A stretch of 5,531 nt of DNA. Source: Oligoflexia bacterium. Its GTDB lineage: Bacteria > Bdellovibrionota > JAFGOL01. The stretch lies in assembly GCA_016926495.1 (NCBI GenBank), contig JAFGOL010000224.1, positions 1 through 5,531 on the forward strand, written 5' to 3'. Numbering within the stretch: the first letter of the stretch is position 1; the number at the start of each line of letters is the position of its first letter. The notes under the pieces are model-generated. The model searched no databases. It was not told the origin of the DNA and was given only the letters and a program-made list of their open reading frames with translations. Below, piece after piece: positions 1 to 5,275 of this stretch. The position numbers and the translations under genes were made by a program.

Positions 1-201
1 ATACTTATACCAGATATTGTCTCCATACGCAAAGTACCACCCGCTTACGGTCATACCCATGTGCCTGAAGGGCACGTGTAGATTAGCGTTTTTTGCAAGC
101 ATTGAAGCCGCCGCTTCTTTTAATCTGTCGATTATAGCTGATGCCACGGCGTTATCGCCCATGCAGAGTCCCCAGGCGTCCAGTGATTTTAAAATCATCA
201 T
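1..201 (-). CDS. Unrecognised protein, N-terminal part, runs off the left edge
   Basis: The minus strand is open from ATG at 201 to the window edge (67 codons, no stop). The translation begins MMILKSLDAWGLCMGDN and ends in an aromatic-rich stretch containing SGWYFAYGDNIWYKY. I do not recognise the family. The amphipathic alanine/lysine-rich middle (IIDRLKEAAASMLAKN) reads like real protein, whereas the opposite plus-strand frame (17-232) has no ribosome binding site and unnatural composition, so I treat the plus frame as a shadow. The first ATG overlaps the stop of another minus-strand open frame by one base (TAATG), which would fit translational coupling; an AGGAG lies about 19 nt upstream, rather far. 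An alternative is that both frames belong to one gene split by a frameshift. There is no visible signal peptide. Coding status is moderately supported and function is unknown. Confidence 0.42.
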   Translation of the reverse strand, partial: MMILKSLDAWGLCMGDNAVASAIIDRLKEAAASMLAKNANLHVPFRHMGMTVSGWYFAYGDNIWYKY

Positions 202-311
202 TATGCATATTTGTGGTACACTCCTGGATTAAAATCTCTCATCATTCTGAGGGCTTCATTGGCGGCTTCTTCAACAAAATCATTATATTTGCAAATATTA
301 AAATAGACAAA
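201..311 (-). pseudogene. Possible gene-end remnant upstream of the left-edge ORF
   Basis: This minus-strand frame is open from the stop at 314-312 to TAA at 203-201. Its second half reads like genuine protein (NDFVEEAANEALRMMRDFNP, then GVYHKYA and the stop). The first half is AT-rich, with no ATG before the paired ATG at 245-240, so no normal-length gene can start inside the frame. The simplest readings are the tail of a gene that has lost its 5' part, or the upstream piece of the gene at 1-201 separated by a frameshift at the TAATG. The upstream half also coincides with the predicted promoter of the divergent hemerythrin gene, which suggests the original 5' end has been replaced. A purely chance open frame of 36 codons cannot be excluded. 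Confidence 0.25.
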
Positions 312-318
312 TTATAAC
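289..318 (+). promoter_or_regulatory. Predicted sigma-70-type promoter of the hemerythrin gene
   Basis: A TTGCAA at 289-294 (-35 like) is followed after 18 bp by TATAAC at 313-318 (five of six matches to TATAAT). The surroundings are AT-rich, and the predicted start near 325 would give a leader of roughly 40 nt before the ATG at 367. This is motif matching by eye only. Confidence 0.4.
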
Positions 319-366
319 CAGGCTTGTAAAGTAACAGCGTGTAACAGACAGGGAGGGAGGGACTTT

Positions 367-894
367 ATGCTGCCTGTAGGGCCGTTAATGATTGAGCATA
401 GACTAATAGAGCGCATGATTGCTCTTATGGGTAAAGAAGTCCAAAGAATCAAAGAAGGGCTTCCTCCTGATACCGAGTTTATCCGAATAGCAGTTGATTT
501 CGTAAAAACATATGCTGATCGACTGCATCATGGAAAAGAGGAAGATATTCTATTCCGTGATTTATCTAAAAAGGCTATATCTACCGAACATAAGAGGATA
601 ATGGAAGAACTGAGCAAAGAACATGCTCTTGGACGGGAAACGACCAAAAAGCTTATTGGTGCACGAGACAAATACATCAAGGGCGATAAAAATGCAGTAA
701 TGGTAATTGCTGAGTGTATGAATGTTCTCGTCAATTTTTATCCTAAACACATAGAAAAAGAAGACAAGCACTTTTTCCTTCCTGTAATGTCTTATTTTAC
801 AAAAGACGAACAAGCAGCAATGCTGGATGAATTTAACGAATTTGATCGTAATTTTATTCATGTCACCTATAAAAAGATTGTATCTGAAACTTAG
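367..894 (+). CDS. Hemerythrin/HHE domain protein
   Basis: This 175-residue protein is a single four-helix hemerythrin-like domain. Such domains bind a non-haem di-iron centre and serve in O2 binding or sensing, iron handling, or defence against oxygen or NO. Candidate iron ligands occur in the usual order: H11 (IEHR, helix A), H55xxxE59 (LHHGKEED), H86 (SKEHALGRE) and H128xxxE132 (YPKHIEKED). H54 and H135 are further nearby histidines. The two HxxxE motifs plus two single histidines match the HHE pattern, and the length is normal for a one-domain member. There is no signal peptide or membrane segment, so it should be cytosolic. The start at 367 is supported by a strong GGAGGGAGG tract (352-360) about 6 nt upstream; M8 has no comparable site. 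It lies 87 bp before the importer operon, which has its own predicted promoter, so the two are probably separate units. No output domain is fused, so its physiological role (oxygen scavenging, sensing or NO) cannot be chosen from sequence. Confidence 0.92.
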   Translation: MLPVGPLMIEHRLIERMIALMGKEVQRIKEGLPPDTEFIRIAVDFVKTYADRLHHGKEEDILFRDLSKKAISTEHKRIMEELSKEHALGRETTKKLIGARDKYIKGDKNAVMVIAECMNVLVNFYPKHIEKEDKHFFLPVMSYFTKDEQAAMLDEFNEFDRNFIHVTYKKIVSET

Positions 895-911
895 GTTCCG
901 TCGAAAAGGTC

Positions 912-940
912 TTGCATGACAGGGATGTGGCAGGTAAAAT
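912..940 (+). promoter_or_regulatory. Predicted promoter of the ABC importer operon
   Basis: TTGCAT at 912-917 and TAAAAT at 935-940 are separated by exactly 17 bp. The -10 matches five of six consensus bases; the -35 matches three. The predicted start near 947 leaves a leader of about 35 nt to the ATG at 982. The -10 overlaps the left arm of the palindrome at 933-960. I see no hairpin terminator between the hemerythrin stop (894) and this site, so some read-through from the upstream gene is possible. Confidence 0.42.
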
Positions 941-960
941 TGATAATACTCATTATTACC
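933..960. promoter_or_regulatory. Imperfect 28-bp palindrome, candidate operator
   Basis: The outer arms are GGTAA (933-937) and TTACC (956-960). The inner arms are TGA (941-943) and TCA (950-952), with further pairing at 939/954 and 946/947. In total 10 of 14 symmetric positions are complementary about a centre at 946.5. The element begins within the predicted -10 and is centred on the predicted transcription start, where a dimeric repressor would block initiation. Importers of this class are commonly controlled by LacI-, ROK- or GntR-type regulators, but no regulator gene is in the window and the motif matches no operator I can name. It could also form a weak RNA hairpin in the leader. Confidence 0.4.
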
Positions 961-981
961 AAATAAATCCTGGGGTTTTTT

Positions 982-2259
982 ATGAAGAAGCAAGCCTTGT
1001 TGATTTCTTTAGCGCTGGTACTGGTTGCGGTTGTTGTGATCAATTTTATAGTAAAGAGCGGTAAGGGCAGTGAAAACACCGTGATGTTCTGGCACGGCAT
1101 AGAGGGCAGGGAGAAAAACGAGGTACTTCAGCGGTTAATTGATGAATACAATAAAAAAACGGGTGACGTAAAAATAGTGGCGGAAAACTACGGAGCCGCT
1201 GACCAGCTTTCAGGTAAGATAATGGCCGCGGTTTCCGGCAACACCGCGCCTGATATACTGTGGTGGGCTCCCCAGCAGTTCGGAGAACTGGCTAGGTCCG
1301 GCCTGCTGCTTTCCCTTGACGGTGTTATTGAAAACGATTCCGGGTTTGATAAATCCGATATTTATTCCGGGCTGTGGGACGCCTCAACCATTGACGGCAA
1401 AATATACAGCCTGCCTTTTGACACAAATTCCCTTGCCGTTTACTACAACAAGAAAATGTTCAGGGAAGCCGGAGTTTCGGTCCCTAAAACGTGGCTGGAG
1501 TTTCAAACCGTTGCCGCGAAACTTACAAGGGACTCTGACTCCGATGGTATACCTGAAGTTTACGGATTCATGGTGCCCCTGGGGAAAAACGAGTGGACCG
1601 TATGGACCTGGCAGTGTTTTTTATGGCAGGCAGGCGGTGAGTTTTACGATCCGAAAACAAACAGGGTTTCCTTTGCCGGAGGCGCCGGGACCAGGGCGCT
1701 TAATTACTGGCTCGGTTTACTTGACAAAAAGCATGCGATTTTCAGCGAGAACAATGCCGGCTACAAACTCACGGAATTCCTTTCGGGCAGGGTTGCGATG
1801 GTAATCAACGGTCCGTGGAATTTTCAGGCCCTGAAGGACCAGGACAAAATAGATGTCGGCTCATTCATGCTTCCCAAAAACAGGGTCCGGGCAACAAATA
1901 TAGGAGGCGAGAATATCGCCTTCTTCAAAAAGTCCGAAAAAAAACTTCCCCAACTCTGGGCTTTTGCCAAGTACGTAATGGGCGAAGAATTCCAGGTAAA
2001 ATGGGCGATATCCACGGGGTATCTGCCGGTTTCAAAAAAGGCCGCCGCCAGCGGAGACTACCAGGAGTTTCTGGAGCAAAATCCCTTTATCAGGGTTTAT
2101 GTTGATTCAATGTCAATAGGCAGGGTAAGGCCCAGTATCCCCGAGTACAACAAAATGTCGGCCATCCTTGGCGAATACCTGGAAAAGGCTCTCTATAAAA
2201 AGCTTCCGGCAGGCGAGGCCCTGGATGACGCGCAAAAAAAGATCAGTAAAATATTATAA
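982..2259 (+). CDS. ABC importer solute-binding protein, family 1 (MalE/UgpB-like)
   Basis: This 425-residue protein is the extracytoplasmic receptor of the importer encoded with it. Residues 1-3 are basic, followed by a long hydrophobic segment (about 5-24). No lipobox cysteine and no clear AxA cleavage site follow; the only cysteine I noted is C212, well inside the protein. It may therefore be anchored by an uncleaved N-terminal helix rather than by lipid. Family hallmarks are FWHGIEGREK near residue 36, APDILWWAPQQF, the core segment GKIYSLPFDTNSLAVYYNKK (139-158) followed by MFREAGV and PKTW, and GRVAMVINGPWNF starting at 269. An acidic loop, DSDSDGIPE (184-192), resembles calcium-binding loops seen in many relatives. 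Length is typical. The ribosome binding site is only GGGG (972-975), 6 nt before ATG. The 3' end overlaps the permease gene by 35 nt. Family membership indicates a sugar, oligosaccharide or polyol substrate; the actual ligand is not predictable here. Confidence 0.94.
   Translation: MKKQALLISLALVLVAVVVINFIVKSGKGSENTVMFWHGIEGREKNEVLQRLIDEYNKKTGDVKIVAENYGAADQLSGKIMAAVSGNTAPDILWWAPQQFGELARSGLLLSLDGVIENDSGFDKSDIYSGLWDASTIDGKIYSLPFDTNSLAVYYNKKMFREAGVSVPKTWLEFQTVAAKLTRDSDSDGIPEVYGFMVPLGKNEWTVWTWQCFLWQAGGEFYDPKTNRVSFAGGAGTRALNYWLGLLDKKHAIFSENNAGYKLTEFLSGRVAMVINGPWNFQALKDQDKIDVGSFMLPKNRVRATNIGGENIAFFKKSEKKLPQLWAFAKYVMGEEFQVKWAISTGYLPVSKKAAASGDYQEFLEQNPFIRVYVDSMSIGRVRPSIPEYNKMSAILGEYLEKALYKKLPAGEALDDAQKKISKIL
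2211..2227 (+). promoter_or_regulatory. Ribosome binding site fixing the permease 1 start
   Basis: AGGCGAGG at 2211-2218 lies 6 nt before ATG 2225 and sits inside the end of the binding-protein gene. It favours this start over the more upstream in-frame ATG at 2168, whose extra 19 residues (basic, non-membrane) are only a shadow of the binding-protein reading frame. Confidence 0.7.
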
Positions 2260-3127
2260 GCATTCCTCGTCCCTTGCTGCCTGGATGTTTTTGCTGCCGG
2301 CCATGGCTGTAATATCGGTTTTTGTTGTTTATCCCATGTTTAAGGTGCTGTACCTTGGTTTTTTTAAATGGAACGGTTTGTCAGCCTCTATGGAATACAC
2401 GGGGCTTGCCAATTACACCGGGCTTTTTTATTCATCCGGCTTCTGGAGTATTTTGTGGAATTCCGTTTTATTTACGTTACTGACCGTGCCGGCAAGCTTT
2501 GTTCTGGGGCTTGCGCTTGCCCTTGGTTTATGGAAAACGGCTATTTTAAAAAATGTATTAAGGTCCGCATTTTTTGTTCCGGTTGTAGTCTCCACGGTCG
2601 GCGCCGGGATCGTATGGGTGTGGCTCTTTAATTACAATTCGGGAATAATCAACGGTATTTTATCGTTATTTTCGGTAAAGCCGGTTAACTGGCTCGGATC
2701 GGAAAAATTAGCGATGCTCTCGGTTTCCGTTATGACAATATGGAAAACCGCGGGTTACAACATGGTGATCTTTCTCGCGGGACTTCATTCCATACCGGAA
2801 GTATATTACGAAACCTGCCTTGTTGACGGTGTTACAGGCAACTGGAAAAAATTTTATTACATAACCTGGCCCCTTTTAAGGCCGGCTTCCGTTTTTGTAG
2901 CGGTTACGACCGTAATTTTTTCCTTCAGGAGCTTTGAGCAGATTTACGCCATGACCAGGGGAGGCCCTGTAGGTTCGACAAAGATACTTGTTTACCATAT
3001 ATGGGAGCAGGGGTTCAGGTTTTACAGGATGGGATACGCGTCCGCGGTGTCCGTTGTACTGCTTGTGCTTGTTCTTACTGTGACTTTTGTGCAGTTCAAG
3101 TTATCCGGAGGCAGGGACGGTGCGTAA
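2225..3127 (+). CDS. Sugar ABC transporter permease, MalF/UgpA type
   Basis: This 300-residue inner-membrane protein forms one half of the transport channel. A basic N-terminus (MTRKKRSVKYYKH) precedes six predicted membrane helices, near LAAWMFLLPAMAVISVFVVY, SVLFTLLTVPASFVLGLAL, FFVPVVVSTVGAGIVWVWLF, LSVSVMTIWKTAGYNMVIFL, SVFVAVTTVIFSFRSF and SAVSVVLLVLVLTVTFVQF. The cytoplasmic coupling (EAA) loop is YETCLVDGV, starting at residue 195, followed by the WPLLRP segment. The usual Ala-Ala is Thr-Cys here, but the glutamate and the DG are kept. The TRGGP segment between helices 5 and 6 is typical of MalF-like CUT1 permeases. The start is chosen from the ribosome binding site at 2211-2218, giving the usual family length of about 300. 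The gene overlaps its upstream neighbour by 35 nt and the next permease by 8 nt, so the three should be translated together. Confidence 0.94.
   Translation: MTRKKRSVKYYKHSSSLAAWMFLLPAMAVISVFVVYPMFKVLYLGFFKWNGLSASMEYTGLANYTGLFYSSGFWSILWNSVLFTLLTVPASFVLGLALALGLWKTAILKNVLRSAFFVPVVVSTVGAGIVWVWLFNYNSGIINGILSLFSVKPVNWLGSEKLAMLSVSVMTIWKTAGYNMVIFLAGLHSIPEVYYETCLVDGVTGNWKKFYYITWPLLRPASVFVAVTTVIFSFRSFEQIYAMTRGGPVGSTKILVYHIWEQGFRFYRMGYASAVSVVLLVLVLTVTFVQFKLSGGRDGA
3107..3122 (+). promoter_or_regulatory. Ribosome binding site fixing the GTG start of permease 2
   Basis: GGAGG at 3107-3111 stands 8 nt before GTG 3120. The upstream in-frame ATG at 3087 has no such site and would add 11 residues that only mirror the end of permease 1. 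The start and the previous stop are interlocked as GTGCGTAA. Confidence 0.75.
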
Positions 3128-3926
3128 AAGGCTTATATACATATTTTTGATAATAGCGTCGTTACTGTTTCTGTTTCCCGTTATATGGATGCTTGTAACT
3201 TCACTTAAAACAAGTACGGAGGCCGTTACTTCCCTGTCGTTTTTGCCGTCGGAATTCAGGTTTTCAAATTATTACACCGCCTGGATTTCCTCTAATTTTA
3301 CCGCGCAATTCATAAACAGCTTTATTGTCGCCTCGTGTGTAACCGTGTTGCAGGTCGTTACGTCCGCCATGTCGGGCTACGCGCTCGCCAGGATTGATTT
3401 TAAGGGAAAAAACACGCTGCTGATGGTGCTTCTTGCGACCCTGATCATTCCCTTCCAGGTGCTCGCGGTCCCTGTATTTGCCATTTTAAAAAATATCGGA
3501 GCTGTTAATACGTACACAGGCCTTATCTTGCCGTCCGCGGCCAATGCCTTCGGCATATTTTTGTTTAAGCAGTTTTTTGAAAAAATCCCCCGTGAGCTTG
3601 AGGAAGCGGCTTTTATTGACGGTGTAAGCAGGTGGAATGTTTTATGGAAGATCATTGTTCCCCTGTCAGGGCCGCCAATGGTCACCCTTGCGATCTTTAC
3701 TTTTGTCGCCGAATGGAACGATCTTTTCAAACCCCTTATACTTACAAGCAGCAGCGATATGCGTACTGTGCAGATGGGACTGGGGGTTTTTCAGGAACAG
3801 TTCATGACGGATTACCCGCTGCTTATGGCAGCCGTTACGTTTGTTACAATTCCGGGCATTGTGCTTTTCCTTATGGCCCAAAAGCGGTTTATACAGGGAA
3901 TAGCAGGAACAGGCATAAAGGGATAG
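3120..3926 (+). CDS. Sugar ABC transporter permease, MalG/UgpE type
   Basis: This 268-residue inner-membrane protein is the second half of the channel. The N-terminus (MRKRLIYIFLIIASLLFLFP, with GTG read as Met) leads directly into helix 1, followed by the WMLVTSLKTSTE segment typical of MalG-like proteins. Five further helices lie near INSFIVASCVTVLQVVTSAM, LLMVLLATLIIPFQVLAVPV, GLILPSAANAFGIFLFKQF, PMVTLAIFTFVAEWNDLF and LLMAAVTFVTIPGIVLFLMA. The coupling loop is a canonical EAA motif, EEAAFIDGV (161-169), then IIVPLSGPP. The C-terminus, KRFIQGIAGTGIKG, is the standard ending of this family, so the protein is complete. Length is normal (about 270). GTG start use is supported by the ribosome binding site at 3107-3111. 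It overlaps permease 1 by 8 nt and ends 11 nt before the ATPase start, consistent with equimolar assembly into one complex. Confidence 0.94.
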   Translation: MRKRLIYIFLIIASLLFLFPVIWMLVTSLKTSTEAVTSLSFLPSEFRFSNYYTAWISSNFTAQFINSFIVASCVTVLQVVTSAMSGYALARIDFKGKNTLLMVLLATLIIPFQVLAVPVFAILKNIGAVNTYTGLILPSAANAFGIFLFKQFFEKIPRELEEAAFIDGVSRWNVLWKIIVPLSGPPMVTLAIFTFVAEWNDLFKPLILTSSSDMRTVQMGLGVFQEQFMTDYPLLMAAVTFVTIPGIVLFLMAQKRFIQGIAGTGIKG

Positions 3927-3940
3927 GAGGTTTCGTTTTG
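3925..3940 (+). promoter_or_regulatory. Ribosome binding site fixing the TTG start of the ATPase
   Basis: AGGAGG at 3925-3930 overlaps the TAG stop of permease 2 and is 7 nt from TTG 3938. No ATG or GTG lies at a suitable distance. The in-frame ATG far upstream (3632) would add about 100 residues that are an out-of-frame reading of permease 2. Confidence 0.75.
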
Positions 3941-4969
3941 CCGGACATAGTATTGAAAAATCTTGATAAAACTTTTGACAGCGGCTTTAAGGCCGTAAAT
4001 GATTTGACCCTCGATATTAATGACTCTGAATTTGTTGTTTTGCTCGGCCCCTCGGGCTGCGGAAAAACCACCCTGCTCAGGATGATCGCCGGCCTTGAAA
4101 AGGCAAGCTCAGGCAGTATATTAATAAACGGTGAGGATATGACAGGTTCGGCCCCTGTTGAAAGGGGTGTTGCCATGGTTTTTCAGAACTACGGATTGTA
4201 TCCGCACATGACGGTTTACGATAATATGGCCTTTGCCCTCAGGCACGGAAAAAATAAAACTCCCGAAGATGTTATTAAAAAAGATATAGAGGAGATTTCC
4301 TTTATATGCAAAATACACGGGCAGCTTGATAAAAAACCCGCTGCCCTTTCAGGCGGCCAGCAGCAAAGGGTAGCCCTTGCAAGAGCCCTTGTACGAAAGC
4401 CCGGAATACTGCTTTTGGATGAACCGCTGTCCAATCTTGACGCCGGGTTAAGGCAGCACATGAGGGTTGAAATAGTCAATATTCAAAAACAGCTCGGAAC
4501 GACCGTGATATACGTTACGCATGATCAGGCGGAGGCCATGACAATGGCTGGCAGGATCGCAGTTATAAAGGACGGCGAGCTTCAGCAGTACGCGGCCCCG
4601 CTTGAAATATACAACATGCCGGGCAATGAATTCGTGGCTACGTTTATAGGTTCTCCCGGAATGAATATTTTTAACGCCGGAGTGTTTGATAATTTACCGG
4701 AATCGCTAAAGCCGGATACAGGCTCGGGATGCAGGGTCGGTATAAGACCCGAACACTTTATAATCAATTCCGGCGGCCTTGATAAGGATAAATTCATTTT
4801 TATTAACGGGGTTGCTGTTGAAGCCATGGAGGCACTGGGACATGAATATATTCTTTACGCGGCAAAGGGCGCAGATAAGTTTACGGTAAGGCTCGGCGGT
4901 AAGACTAATATAAAAAATGACAGCAGGATCGATCTTGCAGCTTCGATAAATGATGTAAGGGCGTTTTGA
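3938..4969 (+). CDS. Sugar ABC transporter ATP-binding protein, MsmX/UgpC/MalK type
   Basis: This 343-residue cytoplasmic protein hydrolyses ATP to power the importer. All nucleotide-binding motifs are intact: Walker A GPSGCGKTT (37-45), Q-loop Gln 83 in VFQNYGLYPHMTVYDN, signature LSGGQQQRVALARAL (137-151), Walker B ILLLDEP (157-163), D-loop SNLD (165-168) and switch histidine 195 in VTHDQAEAMT. FIGSPGMN (236-243) leads into the C-terminal MalK-like TOBE/OB regulatory domain, with GIRPEHF at 268-274. At 343 residues it is slightly shorter than most members (about 360-370), the shortness lying in the C-terminal domain. It starts at TTG (Met-Pro-Asp-Ile-Val-Leu), as fixed by the AGGAGG at 3925-3930. 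It is the last gene of the operon, 11 nt behind permease 2. Having its own ATPase means this system need not borrow a shared one. Such ATPases can serve several importers, so a multitask role is possible but not shown. Confidence 0.95.
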   Translation: MPDIVLKNLDKTFDSGFKAVNDLTLDINDSEFVVLLGPSGCGKTTLLRMIAGLEKASSGSILINGEDMTGSAPVERGVAMVFQNYGLYPHMTVYDNMAFALRHGKNKTPEDVIKKDIEEISFICKIHGQLDKKPAALSGGQQQRVALARALVRKPGILLLDEPLSNLDAGLRQHMRVEIVNIQKQLGTTVIYVTHDQAEAMTMAGRIAVIKDGELQQYAAPLEIYNMPGNEFVATFIGSPGMNIFNAGVFDNLPESLKPDTGSGCRVGIRPEHFIINSGGLDKDKFIFINGVAVEAMEALGHEYILYAAKGADKFTVRLGGKTNIKNDSRIDLAASINDVRAF

Positions 4970-4999
4970 GTGTTATTGAGGCACCAGGGTTATTACCGT

Positions 5000-5067
5000 A
5001 CATTGAAGTCTGTCTTACATTGAAGTCTGTCTTACATTGAAGTCTGTCTTGCATTGAAGTCTGTCTT
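5000..5067. repeat. 17-bp tandem repeat, four contiguous copies
   Basis: The unit ACATTGAAGTCTGTCTT occupies 5000-5016, 5017-5033, 5034-5050 and 5051-5067. The first three copies are identical and the fourth differs only by A to G at its first base. The array begins 30 bp after the ATPase stop and is followed directly by G and a T7 run. The unit length is not a multiple of three, so the TGA in each copy (5004, 5021, 5038, 5055) falls successively in all three plus-strand frames. The units are direct repeats with no internal stem of note, so this is neither a CRISPR array (no spacers) nor a terminator hairpin. Near-perfect identity suggests recent expansion by slippage. Confidence 0.97.
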
Positions 5068-5089
5068 GTTTTTTTATTGTTTTTAAAAT

Positions 5090-5112
5090 ATTTCGCAACA
5101 TAGATGCGAAAT
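5090..5112. repeat. Perfect 8-bp inverted repeat with 7-nt loop
   Basis: ATTTCGCA (5090-5097) and TGCGAAAT (5105-5112) are exact reverse complements separated by ACATAGA. The stem has only three G-C pairs and no T run follows on the plus strand, so it is a poor intrinsic terminator. It could be a protein-binding site (two half-sites with centres about 15 bp apart) or a weak 3' hairpin of the importer mRNA. The structure is certain; its function is not. Confidence 0.7.
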
Positions 5113-5215
5113 TACAGAAATCGGAATTATACGGAAACGCGCTGGCGATATTATATAAATTTTTTAAATAATTTCAGGATGTTAGGCCGTTTTTGGGATA
5201 CGCCCTGAATATTAC

Positions 5216-5245
5216 TTGAACAATAGCACGCGAATGTAGTATTGT
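5216..5245 (+). promoter_or_regulatory. Weak candidate promoter for the lipoprotein gene
   Basis: TTGAAC (5216-5221) and TATTGT (5240-5245) are 18 bp apart, each matching four of six consensus bases. The predicted start would lie about 25 nt before the ATG at 5276. The AT-rich 5151-5174 tract upstream could help polymerase binding. Support is weak. Confidence 0.25.
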
Positions 5246-5275
5246 AATTTGAAATTTATTTAAAGAGGGTAGATT

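Larger units (their letters stand above)
4970..5275. other. Non-coding interval between ATPase and lipoprotein genes
   Basis: I find no convincing gene in these 306 bases; stops occur in all frames. In order it contains the 17-bp tandem repeats (5000-5067), a T7 run (5069-5075) and a T5 run (5080-5084), a perfect 8-bp inverted repeat (5090-5112), a short GC-richer patch (about 5135-5148), an AT-only stretch with a near-palindrome (5151-5171), and a weak promoter (5216-5245). No classical GC-hairpin-plus-T terminator for the importer operon is visible, although the T runs after the repeats lie where one would be expected. Confidence 0.75.

Noticed and set aside
17..232. Plus-strand open frame of 71 codons at the left edge
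   Set aside because: It has no ribosome binding site and unnatural composition, and it lies opposite a minus-strand frame with more protein-like sequence.
562..993. Minus-strand open frame of 143 codons antisense to the hemerythrin gene
   Set aside because: It is rich in Cys, Phe, His and Tyr, as expected for the reverse of an AT-rich coding strand. The plus strand has a complete, recognisable domain with a strong ribosome binding site.
1316..1804. Plus-strand 162-codon frame inside the binding-protein gene
   Set aside because: It is an out-of-frame shadow rich in Pro, Arg and Ser; the binding-protein frame carries all the family motifs.
3632..3937. A 102-residue N-terminal extension of the ATPase from ATG 3632
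   Set aside because: It overlaps permease 2 in another frame, has no family similarity, and the ABC domain starts right after the TTG at 3938, which has an AGGAGG at ideal distance.
5000..5067. CRISPR array
   Set aside because: The 17-bp units are contiguous with no unique spacers, and there are no cas genes in the window.
5068..5084. Rho-independent terminator at the T runs after the tandem repeats
   Set aside because: The preceding repeats are direct, not inverted, so no stable GC-rich hairpin forms just before the T runs.
5151..5171. AT-only near-palindrome (TTATATAAA and TTTAAATAA arms)
   Set aside because: It has one mismatch and low complexity, so such symmetry is expected by chance in pure A/T sequence.
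5173..5209. TTCAGG/CCTGAA 6-bp inverted repeat with a 25-nt loop
   Set aside because: The stem is short for so long a loop, with no T run or recognisable riboswitch core; chance is likely.
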